Below, piece after piece: positions 8,343 through 18,616 of a DNA stretch of 64,000 bases; within the stretch, counting starts at the first letter, position 1, and each line of letters opens with the position of its first letter. A program made the translations under genes and the position numbers. Below the pieces are notes generated by a model. It did not search any database. It was not told the DNA's origin and saw only the letters and a list, made by a program, of their open reading frames with translations. Location: assembly GCF_003951285.1 (NCBI RefSeq), contig NZ_RXFQ01000008.1, forward strand, positions 62,001 to 126,000, in the 5' to 3' direction. Source of the DNA: Variovorax beijingensis. GTDB lineage: Bacteria > Pseudomonadota > Gammaproteobacteria > Burkholderiales > Burkholderiaceae_C.

Positions 8343-9596
8343 CTACTGGCCGAGCCGCTCGATGCCCAGGCCTTCGAGGTCGACGCCCGCGTCGCGTCCG
8401 CCGATCAGGTCGGCCACCACGCGTGCGCTGCCGCATGACAGCGCCCATCCGCTGGAACCGTGGCCCAGGTTGAGCCAGACGCCCGGCACGCCGCTGGCGC
8501 CGAGCACCGGCGGGCCGTCGGGCAGCATCGGGCGAGCGCCCTTCCATTGCTGCACACCCGACTGCAGCGTTGCAGCGCCCGGAAACCAGTCATGCAGCAC
8601 CTTGTAGAGCGTTTGCACCGCGGAGGGATTCATGGTGCTCAGGGAGCCGCCGATCTCGGCGCTGCCGGCCACGCGCACGCGCTGGCCCAGGCGCGAGATC
8701 GCGACCTTGTAGCGTTCGTCCATCACGGCGCTGCGCGGCGCGTTGAGCGATTCGCGGATCGGCGCGCTGATCGAATGGCCGTACACCGGCGCCAGTGGAA
8801 TCCGCAGCCCGAGCGGCCGCAGCAGCGAGGCCGAGGCAAGACCGGCGCACACCACCACCGCATCGAAGCGCAGCGGCGGCGAGCCGCTTGCGAGCGAGAT
8901 CGACGTGGGTTCCGCGCGGCTCATCGGCGCGATGTCGCAATTGAAATGGAACTGGGCGCCGAGCGCCTCGGCCTCCCACTTGAGAAGCAGCGCGAACTGG
9001 CGGCAGTTGGCCACTTCGTCCTCGGGCAGGTGGATCGCACCCGCGAGCGCCGTGTCGGCATTGAGCGCGGGCTCGATGCGGCGGGCCTCGTCGGCGTCCA
9101 CTTCCCTGAAGACACTGCCCGCCGCGCGCAGCACCTCGAGGCCCGGCTGGACCAGTTTTTTCTCGCGTTTGGAGCGAAGCAGCACGAGGTAGCCGTCGCT
9201 GCGTTCGTAGCTCAGTTCGCGCGCTTCGGTCACTTCGTGCAGCCGGGTGCGGCTGTAGAACGCCAGGCGCTGCATGCGGGCGCGGTTGGCCAGGTAGGTT
9301 TCGAGCTTGCAGGCCTTCTGCCAGCGCGACATCCAGCCGAGGTCGCGCGAACTCAGCGGCCAGCGCAGCTTGATGGCGCCGTGCGGAGACAGCAGCGAGC
9401 GCAGCACCTTGGCGCGCATGCCCGGCGCCGCCCAGGGCGTGACATAGCCCGGCGCGACCACCCCCGCATTCGCAAAACTGGATTCCTCGGCGGCGGCGCC
9501 GCGGCGCTCGAACACGGAAACTTCATGGCCGTCCGAAACCAGTTCCCAGGCGGTTGTGACGCCGATGATGCCGGCGCCCACGATCGCGATTTTCAT
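8343..9596 (-). CDS. dadA: D-amino acid dehydrogenase (DadA family, FAD-dependent)
   Basis: FAD oxidoreductase of the DAO superfamily that deaminates D-amino acids to 2-oxo acids and passes electrons to the respiratory chain. The 417-residue protein starts directly with the dinucleotide-binding motif GAGIIG (residues 7-12), followed by the ERR segment that ends the ADP-binding fold. The C-terminal LNLGHGSSGWALSCGSARVVADLI motif region is typical of DadA small subunits. It is slightly shorter than E. coli DadA (432). No alanine racemase (dadX) is adjacent, so the physiological substrate is less certain. It is followed by nnrDE and preceded by the amidase on the same strand. Confidence 0.85.
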   Translation of the reverse strand: MKIAIVGAGIIGVTTAWELVSDGHEVSVFERRGAAAEESSFANAGVVAPGYVTPWAAPGMRAKVLRSLLSPHGAIKLRWPLSSRDLGWMSRWQKACKLETYLANRARMQRLAFYSRTRLHEVTEARELSYERSDGYLVLLRSKREKKLVQPGLEVLRAAGSVFREVDADEARRIEPALNADTALAGAIHLPEDEVANCRQFALLLKWEAEALGAQFHFNCDIAPMSRAEPTSISLASGSPPLRFDAVVVCAGLASASLLRPLGLRIPLAPVYGHSISAPIRESLNAPRSAVMDERYKVAISRLGQRVRVAGSAEIGGSLSTMNPSAVQTLYKVLHDWFPGAATLQSGVQQWKGARPMLPDGPPVLGASGVPGVWLNLGHGSSGWALSCGSARVVADLIGGRDAGVDLEGLGIERLGQ

Positions 9597-9648
9597 TGAA
9601 TTTTTGAGTAAGAAGAGATGGCCGGCGCCCGTCGATCGGTGCGCGAGG

Positions 9649-10974
9649 CTATTGTTTTTTGAGCGCTTTTTCTGCTTGCAGCGCGACCGCCAGAACGGCG
9701 TCGTCGTGCAGCGCGGCGTGCCACAGCATCAGGCCCACCGGCAGTTCGCCGGCGGCGTGGCAGGGCAGCGAGATGGCGCAGCCGTCGAGCATGTTGATGA
9801 TCGAGGGGTTGCGCAGCAGCAGTGCATTGATGCGGAAGAATTCGTCGTCGCGCTCGGCACCCGGCGCAACGCTCGCAATGGCGGGCGCGGTGATCGGCAC
9901 GGTGGGCGACAGCACCGCGTCGAAGAGCGACAGCGCCGTCTCGACGCGGGAGATCCAGCCATGGCGGGCATGCACGAGATCGATGTATTCGTGCGCCTTC
10001 ATGGCGGCGCCCCTGAGGATGCGCTGGGCCACACGGGGGTCGTAGCCGGCGCCGCTGCGCTCGAGCAGCAGCCGGTGCCAGGCGTAAGACTCAGCCGCCG
10101 AGAAACCGCCGGTGGCGTTGATGGCCTGCAGTTCCGCGAGCTCCGGCAGCTCGATCTCCTCGATCCGGGCGCCGGCATCGCGCAGTGTTTGCAACGCATT
10201 TTCGAAAGCCCGCGCCACCGCAGGCTCGATGCCATCGAAGAACACGTTCCTCACGACGGCAAGCCGGTACGCCCCCAGGGAGGCCGTACCGGCGGTCACG
10301 CGGCGCGCCGCAAGAATCTCGTGCGCCGTGATGGCATCGCGCACCGAGCGCGTCATGGCACAGACGGTGTCGAGCGTGGTCGACAGCGGCAGGGCGCCTT
10401 CGGTCGGCACCAGCCGGGCGGTGCTCTTGAAGCCCACGATGCCGTTCAGCGCCGCGGGAATGCGGATCGAGCCGCCCGTGTCGGAGCCCAGACCGATGAA
10501 GGCCGCCCCGGTGGCGACCGAGACAGCGGCGCCGGAGGACGAGCCTCCCGGGATGCGCGGCGTGGCCGCATCGCCCGCATTGGCCGGCGTGCCGTGGTGC
10601 GGGTTGATTCCCACGCCGGAAAAGGCGAATTCCGTCATGTTGGTGCGGCCCGTCAGCACGCCGCCCGCGGCGCGCAGCCGCGCCACGGCGACGGCATCGG
10701 CCTTGGCGGCCGGCGCATGCGAAAGCACCACGGAGCCCGCCGGAGTCGGCTGTCCCTGGATGTCGAACAGGTCCTTGGCGGTGAACGCGAGTCCGGCGAG
10801 CCGGCTCTGCGGCGCTGAGCCGGCGACCTGCCGGCGGGCTTCGTCGAACAGCGTGCGGGTGAAGGCGTGGCTGCAGGCCGGGGACTGGGCGATGCCGATG
10901 GCGCGCTCCATTTCGGTGCATGCATCGGTGCCACCTGCCAGAAAATTCAGACGGGTGGCGTGGAGGTCGTTCAT
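9649..10974 (-). CDS. Amidase signature family hydrolase
   Basis: A 441-residue amidase with the Ser-cisSer-Lys triad of the amidase-signature family: the lysine in FTAKDLFDIQG, the cis-serine in GGSSSGAAV and the nucleophile in GSDTGGSIRIPA. It hydrolyses an amide, substrate unknown. The closest flavour is AtzE/biuret-type or aryl amidases, but nothing in the neighbourhood fixes the role. The frame is open 68 codons further upstream. I chose ATG 10974 because the extension runs back into the rpsB promoter region and lacks family sequence. The 52-base gap to dadA allows cotranscription. Confidence 0.85.
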   Translation of the reverse strand: MNDLHATRLNFLAGGTDACTEMERAIGIAQSPACSHAFTRTLFDEARRQVAGSAPQSRLAGLAFTAKDLFDIQGQPTPAGSVVLSHAPAAKADAVAVARLRAAGGVLTGRTNMTEFAFSGVGINPHHGTPANAGDAATPRIPGGSSSGAAVSVATGAAFIGLGSDTGGSIRIPAALNGIVGFKSTARLVPTEGALPLSTTLDTVCAMTRSVRDAITAHEILAARRVTAGTASLGAYRLAVVRNVFFDGIEPAVARAFENALQTLRDAGARIEEIELPELAELQAINATGGFSAAESYAWHRLLLERSGAGYDPRVAQRILRGAAMKAHEYIDLVHARHGWISRVETALSLFDAVLSPTVPITAPAIASVAPGAERDDEFFRINALLLRNPSIINMLDGCAISLPCHAAGELPVGLMLWHAALHDDAVLAVALQAEKALKKQ

Positions 10975-11042
10975 GGGTGGGCAGCGAGGGCGCGGACGGC
11001 TCGGTTCCGGGGTAGGGCAAGGAGAAAGGACAGAGAGGGCCG

Positions 11043-11051
11043 TGCTATACT
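11043..11051 (+). promoter_or_regulatory. Extended -10 promoter element for rpsB
   Basis: TGCTATACT matches an extended -10 hexamer (TG-N-TATACT), about 146 bases before the rpsB ATG. No good -35 is seen at the right spacing, which is usual for extended -10 promoters. It implies a long 5' leader of roughly 140 bases before rpsB. Confidence 0.45.
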
Positions 11052-11196
11052 CTTTGGGTTTCGCTGAACATGTGACGGCTTTCGTCGCACCCAGCCAAAC
11101 ACATCCGCAAACCGGCCCAATCAAGGTGTTGTGACTCCGTTCGAAGGAGGCACAAAACGGGCTGGATTTTAGACCCAACCTTTGGAGTAATTTTCA

Positions 11197-11952
11197 ATGT
11201 CCACCACCATGCGCGAAATGCTGGAAGCCGGTGTCCACTTTGGTCACCAAACCCGCTTCTGGAACCCCAAGATGGCTCCGTACATCTTCGGCCATCGCAA
11301 CAAGATTCACATCATCAACCTGGAAAAATCGCTCCCGATGTTCCAGGACGCGATGAAGTACGCCAAGCAGCTCACCGCCAACCGCGGCACGATCCTGATG
11401 GTCGGCACCAAGCGCCAGGCCCGTGAAATCGTGGCTGCCGAAGCTCGCCGCGCCGGCGTGCCTTTCGTCGACACCCGCTGGCTCGGCGGCATGCTGACCA
11501 ACTTCAAGACGGTCAAGACCTCGATCAAGCGCCTGAAGGACATGAAGGCCCAGCAGGAAGCCGGCCTCGACAGCCTGAGCAAGAAAGAGCAGCTCACGTT
11601 CTCGCGCGAGATCGAGAAGCTCGAGAAGGACATTGGCGGCATCCAGGACATGACCGCGCTGCCCGACGCCATCTTCGTGATCGACGTGGGCTTCCACAAG
11701 ATCGCCGTGGCCGAAGCCAAGAAGCTGGGCATTCCGCTGATCGGCGTGGTCGACTCCAACCACTCGCCTGAAGGCATCGACTACGTGATTCCGGGCAATG
11801 ACGACTCGTCGAAGGCCGTCACGCTCTACGCTCGCGGCATCGCCGACGCGATCATCGAAGGCCGCAACAGCGCCACCGGTGACGTGGTCAAGGCCATCGC
11901 CGAAGGCAGCGGCGACGAATTCGTCGAAGTCGAAGAGGGTGCCTCGGCCTGA
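11197..11952 (+). CDS. rpsB: 30S ribosomal protein S2
   Basis: Component of the small ribosomal subunit that binds near the S1 site and is needed for S1 recruitment. The 251-residue protein begins with the canonical [23 protein letters not shown] and contains the [12 protein letters not shown] signature. TTTGGAGTAATTTTCA precedes the ATG as ribosome binding site. It heads the rpsB-tsf-pyrH-frr translation block, and a terminator in the gap before tsf probably sets the S2:EF-Ts ratio. Confidence 0.98.
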   Translation: MSTTMREMLEAGVHFGHQTRFWNPKMAPYIFGHRNKIHIINLEKSLPMFQDAMKYAKQLTANRGTILMVGTKRQAREIVAAEARRAGVPFVDTRWLGGMLTNFKTVKTSIKRLKDMKAQQEAGLDSLSKKEQLTFSREIEKLEKDIGGIQDMTALPDAIFVIDVGFHKIAVAEAKKLGIPLIGVVDSNHSPEGIDYVIPGNDDSSKAVTLYARGIADAIIEGRNSATGDVVKAIAEGSGDEFVEVEEGASA

Positions 11953-11977
11953 TCGAGTGCTCTCACGCGCCTGAAGA

Positions 11978-12002
11978 AGGGGCTTTGTTGCCCCTTTTTT
12001 TT
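11978..12002 (+). terminator. Terminator/attenuator between rpsB and tsf
   Basis: Stem AGGGGC / GCCCCT with a six-base loop, followed by an eight-base T run, in the 81-base rpsB-tsf gap. The same position carries an attenuator in many proteobacteria, so partial readthrough into tsf is likely. Confidence 0.8.
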
Positions 12003-12033
12003 AACCTGATTTTGGATATACGGAGATAGAAGA

Positions 12034-12957
12034 ATGGCTGCAATCACCGCAAGCATGGTCGGCGAACTGCGTGCAAAGACCGACGCGCCGATGATGGAAT
12101 GCAAGAAGGCCCTGACCGAGGCCGATGGCAACATGGAAAAGGCCGAAGAGTTGCTGCGCATCAAGCTCGGCAACAAGGCTGGCAAGGCATCGGGCCGCAT
12201 CACCGCCGAAGGCGTGGTCACGGCCTTCGTCGACGGCGCTGCCGGCGGCATGATCGAGATCAACTGCGAAACCGACTTCGTCACCAAGAACGACAGCTTC
12301 CTGGCCATGGCCAACGCTGCCGCAATGCTGGTCGCCAAGCACAACCCCGCCGATATCGCCGCGCTGGGCGCGCTGCCCTACGAGCAGGACGGCTTCGGCC
12401 CCACGCTCGAGGACGTGCGCAAGGGCCTGATCGGCAAGATCGGCGAGAACATGAGCTTCCGCCGATTCAAGCACTTTGCCGGCAACGGCAAGCTGGCTTC
12501 GTACCTGCACGGCACGCGCATCGGTGTGATGGTCGAGTTCGAAGGCGACGATACCTCGGCCAAGGACGTTGCGATGCACATCGCCGCCATGAAGCCGGTT
12601 GCCATCTCGGCCGCCGACGTGCCTGCCGACCTGATCGAAAAAGAGCGTGCCGTGGCCGCCGGCAAGGCCGAGGAAGACCGCAAGACAGCCGAAGCCGAAG
12701 GCAAGAAGCCGCAGCCTGCCGACATCGTTGCCAAGCGCATCGAAGGCGGCGTGCAGAAGTACCTCAAGGAAGTCTCGCTGCACAACCAGCCGTTCGTGAA
12801 GAACGACAAGCAGACCGTCGAGCAGATGCTCAAGGCCGCCAACACCAGCATCAAGGGCTTCACCCTGTACGTGGTCGGCGAAGGCATCGAAAAGAAGGTC
12901 GACGACTTTGCTGCCGAAGTTGCAGCCCAGGTGGCTGCCGCCAAGGCCGCCGCGTAA
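12034..12957 (+). CDS. tsf: Elongation factor Ts
   Basis: Guanine-nucleotide exchange factor for EF-Tu. It is 307 residues long. The N-terminal UBA-like module and the EF-Ts signature [16 protein letters not shown] are followed by the dimerisation and core domains ([11 protein letters not shown]). The variant TDAP replaces the more usual TGAP/TDVP. The ribosome binding site GGAGATAGAAG precedes ATG 12034. Confidence 0.98.
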   Translation: MAAITASMVGELRAKTDAPMMECKKALTEADGNMEKAEELLRIKLGNKAGKASGRITAEGVVTAFVDGAAGGMIEINCETDFVTKNDSFLAMANAAAMLVAKHNPADIAALGALPYEQDGFGPTLEDVRKGLIGKIGENMSFRRFKHFAGNGKLASYLHGTRIGVMVEFEGDDTSAKDVAMHIAAMKPVAISAADVPADLIEKERAVAAGKAEEDRKTAEAEGKKPQPADIVAKRIEGGVQKYLKEVSLHNQPFVKNDKQTVEQMLKAANTSIKGFTLYVVGEGIEKKVDDFAAEVAAQVAAAKAAA

Positions 12958-12972
12958 AAACTGTTACGCCCC

Positions 12973-13008
12973 AAAGCGACGGTGCACGCGTGTGTGCCGC
13001 CGCTTTTT
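12973..13008 (+). terminator. Possible terminator after tsf
   Basis: An imperfect hairpin (AAAGCGACGG... / ...CCGCCGCTTT) followed by TTTTT lies in the tsf-pyrH gap, beginning 15 bases after the stop codon. The stem has mismatches, so termination is probably partial. Confidence 0.55.
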
Positions 13009-13059
13009 CACCGCCTCGTTCTACACTCGCCCCCGCCAACCCAAGTAAGGAAATTGCCC

Positions 13060-13782
13060 ATGTCTGATCCCCGCCCAGCCCACAAGCGAATCTTGTTGAA
13101 GCTGTCGGGCGAGGCGTTGATGGGAGACGATGCCTTTGGTATTAACCGCGCCACCATCGTCCGCATGGTCGAAGAGGTGGCCGAGGTGGTGAACATGGGC
13201 GTGGAAGTCGCCGTCGTGATCGGCGGCGGCAACATCTTCCGCGGCGTTGCGGGAGGCTCGGTCGGCATGGACCGCGCGACGGCCGACTACATGGGCATGC
13301 TGGCCACCGTCATGAATTCGCTGGCCTTGGCCGACGCCATGAACAAGCAAGGGCTGGTGGCGCGCGTCATGTCCGCCATTGCCATCGAGCAGGTGGTCGA
13401 GCCCTACGTGCGGCCCAAGGCGCTGCAGTATCTCGAAGAGGGCAAGGTCGTGGTGTTTGCCGCGGGCACCGGCAATCCGTTCTTCACCACCGACACGGCC
13501 GCCGCACTGCGCGGTGCCGAGATCGGTGCCGAGCTGGTGCTCAAGGCCACCAAGGTCGACGGCGTCTATTCCGCCGATCCGAAGACCCATCCCGATGCAA
13601 CGCGCTATTCGTCGCTCACTTTCGACGAGGCGATCGCGCAGAATCTCGGCATCATGGACGCCACGGCCTTCGCGCTGTGCCGCGACCAGAAGCTGCCGAT
13701 CAAGGTGTTCTCGATCTTCAAGAACGGCGCGCTCAAGCGCGTCGTCATGGGCGAGGACGAAGGCACGCTGGTGCATGCCTGA
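13060..13782 (+). CDS. pyrH: UMP kinase
   Basis: Phosphorylates UMP to UDP in pyrimidine nucleotide synthesis. The 240-residue protein of the amino acid kinase fold has the N-terminal [14 protein letters not shown] phosphate loop and the GGGNIFRG and [15 protein letters not shown] motifs of bacterial PyrH. A frame extension of 26 codons upstream was rejected because the family begins at the lysine-rich strand. AAGGAAATTGCCC lies before ATG 13060. Confidence 0.97.
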   Translation: MSDPRPAHKRILLKLSGEALMGDDAFGINRATIVRMVEEVAEVVNMGVEVAVVIGGGNIFRGVAGGSVGMDRATADYMGMLATVMNSLALADAMNKQGLVARVMSAIAIEQVVEPYVRPKALQYLEEGKVVVFAAGTGNPFFTTDTAAALRGAEIGAELVLKATKVDGVYSADPKTHPDATRYSSLTFDEAIAQNLGIMDATAFALCRDQKLPIKVFSIFKNGALKRVVMGEDEGTLVHA

Positions 13783-13795
13783 GGAGTAATTTGAG

Positions 13796-14365
13796 ATGAC
13801 GACCCCCACTATTGCAGAAATCCGCAGCGCGACCGACGCCAAGATGAACCAGTCGCTCGCTGCGTTCCAGAACAACCTCACCAAGATCCGCACCGGCCGC
13901 GCCAACTCCGCGCTGCTCGATTCGATCCACGTCGAGTACTACGGCTCGCAGGTTCCGCTGAGCCAGGTGGCGAACGTGTCGGTGCTCGACTCGCGCACGA
14001 TCAGCGTCCAGCCCTGGGAAAAGGGCATGGGCGCCAAGATCGAGAAGGCCATCCGCGAAAGCGACCTGGGCCTGAACCCGGCCTCGATGGGCGACCTGAT
14101 CCGCGTGCCGCTTCCCGCGATGAGCGAGGAGCGCCGCAAGGAAATGACCAAGCTGGTCCGCAACGAGGGCGAAAGCGCCAAGATCGCCACGCGCAACCTG
14201 CGCCGTGATGCGAATGAGTCGGTCAAGAAGCTGGTCAAGGAAAAGCTCGCCTCCGAGGACGACCAGAAGCGCGCCGAAGCCGAGATCCAGAAGGTCACGG
14301 ACCGCCACATCGCGGAAATCGACCGCCTGGTCGCGGCCAAGGAAGCGGAGATCATGGCCGTTTGA
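13796..14365 (+). CDS. frr: Ribosome recycling factor
   Basis: Splits post-termination ribosomes together with EF-G. The 189-residue protein has the family hallmarks [14 protein letters not shown], the [12 protein letters not shown] hinge region and the C-terminal [30 protein letters not shown] coiled coil. It starts 13 bases after pyrH with GAGGAG before the ATG. Its last four bases overlap a possible TTG start of uppS. Confidence 0.98.
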   Translation: MTTPTIAEIRSATDAKMNQSLAAFQNNLTKIRTGRANSALLDSIHVEYYGSQVPLSQVANVSVLDSRTISVQPWEKGMGAKIEKAIRESDLGLNPASMGDLIRVPLPAMSEERRKEMTKLVRNEGESAKIATRNLRRDANESVKKLVKEKLASEDDQKRAEAEIQKVTDRHIAEIDRLVAAKEAEIMAV

Positions 14366-14373
14366 GGCTGCGC

Positions 14374-15117
14374 ATGGCCTCGTCTTCGCTGCAGATCCCC
14401 CACCACATTGCCATCGTCATGGATGGCAACGGACGCTGGGCCACGCGGCGATTCCTGCCTCGCGTGGCGGGACACAAGCAGGGCGTCGAGTCGCTCAGGC
14501 GCTGCGTCAAGGCGTGTGTCGATCGCGGCGTGGGCATTCTCACGGTCTTCGCGTTTTCGTCGGAGAACTGGAACCGTCCGCCCGAAGAAGTCTCGGGCCT
14601 CATGGAAATCATGGTGGGTGCACTCGCGCGCGAAGTGCCCAGGCTGAGCCGCGACGGCGTGCAGCTGCATTTCGTCGGCGAGCGCGCCGGGCTCTCCAAG
14701 AAAATGGTGCAAGGCCTGGTCGACGCCGAGACCGCCACCGCGCAGAACACCAAGCTGATCCTGAACGTCTGCTTCAACTACGGCGGCCGCTGGGACATTG
14801 CCCGCGCCGCAGCCAAGCTGGCCGAGCAGGGCGAGGCGCTCACCGAAGCGAATCTCGACCGCGCCATGGCCCTGGCGCACGTGCCCGACCCCGACCTTCT
14901 CATCCGCACCGGCGGCGAGCAGCGCCTGTCGAACTTTCTGCTGTGGCAGAGCGCCTACGCGGAGCTTTTCTTCAGCGACAAGCTTTGGCCCGAGTTCGAC
15001 CAGGCCGAACTGGATGCGGGAATTGCCGCATTTCAGGCGCGCGAGCGCCGCTTCGGCAAGACCTCGGCGCAAGTCACGGCCGGCAGCGGCTCCGCACCCG
15101 ATCGCCAGCTGGCCTGA
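14374..15117 (+). CDS. uppS: Undecaprenyl diphosphate synthase (cis-prenyltransferase)
   Basis: Condenses isopentenyl diphosphate onto farnesyl diphosphate to make the C55 carrier for peptidoglycan and O-antigen. The 247-residue protein has the [13 protein letters not shown] motif with the catalytic Asp, then ENWNRP, and the C-terminal [15 protein letters not shown] and AYAELFF motifs. The start is either ATG 14374 or TTG 14362, which overlaps the frr stop (TTGAGG). The ATG is favoured because the MASSSLQIP leader is usual in length. No clear ribosome binding site is visible, suggesting translational coupling to frr. Confidence 0.95.
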   Translation: MASSSLQIPHHIAIVMDGNGRWATRRFLPRVAGHKQGVESLRRCVKACVDRGVGILTVFAFSSENWNRPPEEVSGLMEIMVGALAREVPRLSRDGVQLHFVGERAGLSKKMVQGLVDAETATAQNTKLILNVCFNYGGRWDIARAAAKLAEQGEALTEANLDRAMALAHVPDPDLLIRTGGEQRLSNFLLWQSAYAELFFSDKLWPEFDQAELDAGIAAFQARERRFGKTSAQVTAGSGSAPDRQLA

Positions 15118-15153
15118 GGGCTTCACGGCCTGCCTCTCCAGCCGCCCAGCCGC

Positions 15154-15999
15154 ATGCTCAAACAACGCATCCTCACGGCCATCGTCCTGTTGGCGATCCT
15201 GCTGCCGGCGCTTTTCTACCCGTCGCACGTTCCCTTCGCCTGCGTGATGCTGGTGCTGATCGGTGCCGGGGCATGGGAGTGGGGCCGCCTCAACGGCTAT
15301 GGCCAGCAGCTGTCGGTCTTCCTCGGCGTGGAAACCGTGGCGCTGTGCGCGCTCTCCTGGTGGCTCGGGCTGCTCGATCGGTCGCTGCTGCTCATGTGGC
15401 TGCTGGCCAGCGCGGCCTGGGTGCTCGGCGGTGCCGCGCTGCTGCGGGTGGCCGTGCCGGGCTGGCCCCGCATTCCCCGCGGGCTGCGGCTGGTCGGCGG
15501 GCTGTTGGCGCTCTGGGTGGCGTGGCTCGCGGCCGTGCAGGCACGCATGGTCGGCATCAACTTTCTGCTGTCGATTCTCGTGCTGGTCTGGGTGGCGGAC
15601 GTCTTCGCGTATTTCGCGGGCCGCGCCTTCGGCCTCAAGTTCACGCGCAGCAAGCTCGCGCCCGCCATCAGCCCCGGCAAGAGCTGGGAAGGCGTGTGGG
15701 GCGGCATGGCGGGCGTCGTGGTGCTGGCCTTGGCGTGGGTGTGGGCCGACAGGGCTGCCGGCGCAACGGTGGCCAGCCTCTACACCCGGCTGTACGAGCG
15801 CGGCTGGTGGCTGCTGCTGGTCGGGGTGCTGTTTCTCGCCGCCATCAGCGTCGTTGGCGACCTGGTCGAATCGCTGATCAAGCGCAGTGCCGGCGCCAAG
15901 GACAGCAGCAGCCTGCTGCCGGGCCATGGCGGCGTGCTCGACCGCGTGGATGCCCTCTTGCCGGCACTTCCCATTGCAATGATGCTGGCTTTCCTGTGA
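15154..15999 (+). CDS. cdsA: Phosphatidate cytidylyltransferase
   Basis: Inner-membrane enzyme making CDP-diacylglycerol from phosphatidate and CTP. The 281-residue, strongly hydrophobic protein has seven to eight membrane spans. The C-terminal CDS signature ([13 protein letters not shown] followed by [15 protein letters not shown]) is intact, and the earlier SPGKSWEG motif is present. It starts 36 bases after uppS. Its stop overlaps the dxr start by four bases (GTGA), indicating coupling. Confidence 0.96.
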   Translation: MLKQRILTAIVLLAILLPALFYPSHVPFACVMLVLIGAGAWEWGRLNGYGQQLSVFLGVETVALCALSWWLGLLDRSLLLMWLLASAAWVLGGAALLRVAVPGWPRIPRGLRLVGGLLALWVAWLAAVQARMVGINFLLSILVLVWVADVFAYFAGRAFGLKFTRSKLAPAISPGKSWEGVWGGMAGVVVLALAWVWADRAAGATVASLYTRLYERGWWLLLVGVLFLAAISVVGDLVESLIKRSAGAKDSSSLLPGHGGVLDRVDALLPALPIAMMLAFL

Positions 16000-17183
16000 A
16001 CACACCCAAACAACGCATCACGGTGCTGGGCTCGACCGGTTCGGTCGGCGTCAGCACGCTCGATGTCATTTCGCGGCACCCGGACCGTTTCGAGGTCTTC
16101 GCGCTTTCCGCATCGACCAAGGTCGACGAGCTCCTGGCGCAGTGCGCGCGGTTTTCGCCGCGCTATGCGGTCATGGCGAGCGCGCCGCATGCGGCGCTGC
16201 TGGCGGAAAAGATAGAACAGAACAATCTCAAGACCACCGTTCTGAGTGGTGGCGATGCTATTGAAAAAGTAGCATCCCACGACGGTGTTGACGCCGTCAT
16301 GGCAGCCATCGTGGGGGCTGCGGGCCTGGCGCCTTGCCTGGCCGCGGCGCGCGCCGGCAAGCGGCTCCTGCTGGCCAACAAGGAGGCGCTGGTGGTTGGC
16401 GGCGAACTGTTCATGCGCACCGTGCGCGAGGGCGGCGCCACACTGCTGCCGATCGACAGCGAGCATTCGGCCATCTTCCAGTCGCTGCCCGAAGATCCGT
16501 CGACCTGGCCGCGCCGTATCGACAAGATCATTCTCACGGCGTCGGGCGGCCCGTTCCGCACGCGCGCGCCCGGTACGCTGGGCACGGTCACGCCCGAGCA
16601 GGCCTGCGCGCATCCGAACTGGGTCATGGGCCGCAAGATATCGGTCGATTCCGCCACCATGATGAACAAGGCGCTCGAGGTGATCGAGGCGCGCCATCTG
16701 TTCGGCGTTCTGCCCGAGCAGATCGAGGTGGTCATCCATCCCCAGAGCGTGGTGCATTCGATGGTCCAGTTCACCGACGCATCGGTCATTGCCCAACTGG
16801 GAACGCCCGACATGCGGGTGCCCATCGCCGTCGGCCTCGCCTGGCCCGAGCGCATCGAGAGCGGCGCGGCGCGCCTGGATTTCCGACAGATGGCCTCGCT
16901 GAGCTTCGATGCTCCCGATGCGGCGCTGTTTCCCGGGCTGGGCCTGGCCTGGCATGCGCTGCGCGCGGCGCCGGGGACCACGGCGGTGCTCAATGCTGCC
17001 AATGAAGTCGCGGTCGAGGCCTTTCTTGATCGGCGCCTGCGCTTCGACCGCATTCATGCGGTCAACATGGAAACTTTGGAGGCCGTCAGCCCCTCCAAGC
17101 CCGCATCGCTGGCCGACCTGCTGGCGCTCGACGCCAGCGCCCGGGCGGCGGCCAATGCCGCGGCGCTGCGCTTCGCGGCCTGA
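15996..17183 (+). CDS. dxr: 1-deoxy-D-xylulose 5-phosphate reductoisomerase
   Basis: Second step of the MEP isoprenoid pathway: DXP to MEP with NADPH. The 395-residue protein starts at GTG 15996, overlapping the cdsA stop. It has the NADPH motif [14 protein letters not shown] near residue 11, the LLANKEALV segment, the SEHSAI metal/substrate motif and [10 protein letters not shown]. It feeds isopentenyl units to UppS just upstream. Odd feature: residues about 82-93 (GDAIEKVAS) are encoded by a low-GC stretch containing a perfect inverted repeat, listed separately. Confidence 0.96.
   Translation: MNTPKQRITVLGSTGSVGVSTLDVISRHPDRFEVFALSASTKVDELLAQCARFSPRYAVMASAPHAALLAEKIEQNNLKTTVLSGGDAIEKVASHDGVDAVMAAIVGAAGLAPCLAAARAGKRLLLANKEALVVGGELFMRTVREGGATLLPIDSEHSAIFQSLPEDPSTWPRRIDKIILTASGGPFRTRAPGTLGTVTPEQACAHPNWVMGRKISVDSATMMNKALEVIEARHLFGVLPEQIEVVIHPQSVVHSMVQFTDASVIAQLGTPDMRVPIAVGLAWPERIESGAARLDFRQMASLSFDAPDAALFPGLGLAWHALRAAPGTTAVLNAANEVAVEAFLDRRLRFDRIHAVNMETLEAVSPSKPASLADLLALDASARAAANAAALRFAA
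16254..16276. repeat. Intragenic low-GC inverted repeat in dxr
   Basis: GATGCTA / TAGCATC, a perfect seven-base inverted repeat around TTGAAAAAG, within coding sequence. Its core GCTATTGAAAAAGTAG matches 12 of 16 positions of GCTATCAAAACGGTAG in the trmH-type gene (25,968-25,983). Both copies are read in the same frame (Ala-Ile-x-x-Val). Its A/T-rich composition contrasts with the surrounding gene. Confidence 0.55.
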
Positions 17184-17207
17184 CACTCCCGCCAACAGAG
17201 GATCCGG

Positions 17208-18578
17208 ATGCTCACCGTCATCGCCTTCGTGGTTGCACTCGGCCTCCTGATCGCCGTGCATGAATACGGCCATTACCGCGTTGCCGTCGCCTGCGGCGTC
17301 AAGGTGCTGCGGTTTTCGGTGGGCTTCGGCAAGACGCTCTTCCGCTGGCAGCCCAAGCGGCAGCATCCGGGGCAGGAAACCGAGTTCGTCATCGGCGCGT
17401 TTCCGTTCGGCGGCTACGTCAAGATGCTCGATGAGCGCGAAGGACCGGTGGCACCGGAAGACCGGCACCGCGCCTTCAACACGCAGCCGTTGCGCTCCCG
17501 CGCGGCCATCGTCGCTGCCGGACCCATTGCCAATCTGCTGCTTGCCGTGGTGCTTTACACGGCCGTCAACTGGATCGGGGTCGAGGAGCCCGTTGCCAAG
17601 CTGGCGCGTCCGGTGGCGGCATCGCTGGCGGAGGCGGCGGGCCTGCGCGGCGGCGAGCACATCACGCGCGCCGGCTTCGAGGGCGACCTGGAGCCCGTGC
17701 AGTCGTTCGAGGACCTTCGCTGGCGCATGACGCGCGGCGCGCTCGACGGCCGGGACCTGACGCTCGAAGTGGCGGGCGAGGGTGGCCGGCCCGGTCGGCA
17801 GGTCGTGCTGCCGCTGAGCCTCATGGAGGCCAAGGACGCCGACCCGCAGATGTTCCGCAAGATCGGCGTCCTCGCACCGCTGACGCGGCCCGAGATCGGC
17901 CAGGTGATGGCCGGCAGCGCGGCTGAGCGCGCGGGCCTTCGCAGTGGCGACCTGGTCCGCAGCGTCGGTAACGTGCCCATCGTCGATGGGCAGCAGTTGC
18001 GCGAGCTGATCCGGACCTCGATCGACGGCGACCAGCCGCGCCCGCAGACCTGGCAGGTGCAGCGCGGCAGCCAGTCGATCGAACTCGAGGTCAGGCCCGA
18101 ACTGCGCGAGGAGGGCGCCGCGAAGGTCGGCCGCATCGGCGCCTATGTCGGTGCGCCGCCTGAAATGGTGACGGTGCGCCAAGGCCCCGTCGACGGCGTC
18201 TGGCGCGGCATCGTGCGCACCTGGGAGGTGTCGGCGCTGACCGTCCGCATGATGGGCAAGATGGTGATCGGCGAAGCCTCGCTCAAGAATCTGAGCGGGC
18301 CGCTCACGATCGCCGACTATGCAGGCAAGTCCGCGAGCCTCGGGCTGACCCAGTACCTGGTATTCCTTGCATTGATCAGCGTGAGCCTTGGCGTGCTCAA
18401 TCTCATGCCGCTGCCGGTCCTCGATGGAGGACACCTGATGTATTATCTTTGGGAGGGCCTGACCGGCAAGAGCGTCTCTGACGCCTGGATGGAACGGCTT
18501 CAGCGCGGCGGTGTCGCCTTGCTGCTGGTCATGATGTCGGTTGCGCTCTTCAACGACGTCACGCGGCTCTTTGGTTAA
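17208..18578 (+). CDS. rseP: RseP site-2 zinc metalloprotease
   Basis: Inner-membrane intramembrane protease that cleaves anti-sigma-E RseA and remnant signal peptides. It is 456 residues long. HEYGH zinc motif at residues 18-22 in the first span, two tandem PDZ domains in the periplasm (about 115-190 and 200-285), and the NLMPLPVLDGG motif with the third zinc ligand in the third span near residue 400. No GTG or TTG start is needed; ATG 17208 follows GAGGATCCGG. It lies between dxr and bamA, as in most proteobacteria. Confidence 0.97.
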   Translation: MLTVIAFVVALGLLIAVHEYGHYRVAVACGVKVLRFSVGFGKTLFRWQPKRQHPGQETEFVIGAFPFGGYVKMLDEREGPVAPEDRHRAFNTQPLRSRAAIVAAGPIANLLLAVVLYTAVNWIGVEEPVAKLARPVAASLAEAAGLRGGEHITRAGFEGDLEPVQSFEDLRWRMTRGALDGRDLTLEVAGEGGRPGRQVVLPLSLMEAKDADPQMFRKIGVLAPLTRPEIGQVMAGSAAERAGLRSGDLVRSVGNVPIVDGQQLRELIRTSIDGDQPRPQTWQVQRGSQSIELEVRPELREEGAAKVGRIGAYVGAPPEMVTVRQGPVDGVWRGIVRTWEVSALTVRMMGKMVIGEASLKNLSGPLTIADYAGKSASLGLTQYLVFLALISVSLGVLNLMPLPVLDGGHLMYYLWEGLTGKSVSDAWMERLQRGGVALLLVMMSVALFNDVTRLFG

Positions 18579-18616
18579 CTTTCTGCCGGCCCTTTCCGCG
18601 CCGGCCCAATTCACAG

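Noticed and set aside
14205-15995. Long plus-strand frame running from within frr through uppS and cdsA into dxr
   Set aside because: Only the dxr part (from GTG 15996) is a real protein; the rest is out of frame with uppS and cdsA, which have complete family motifs.
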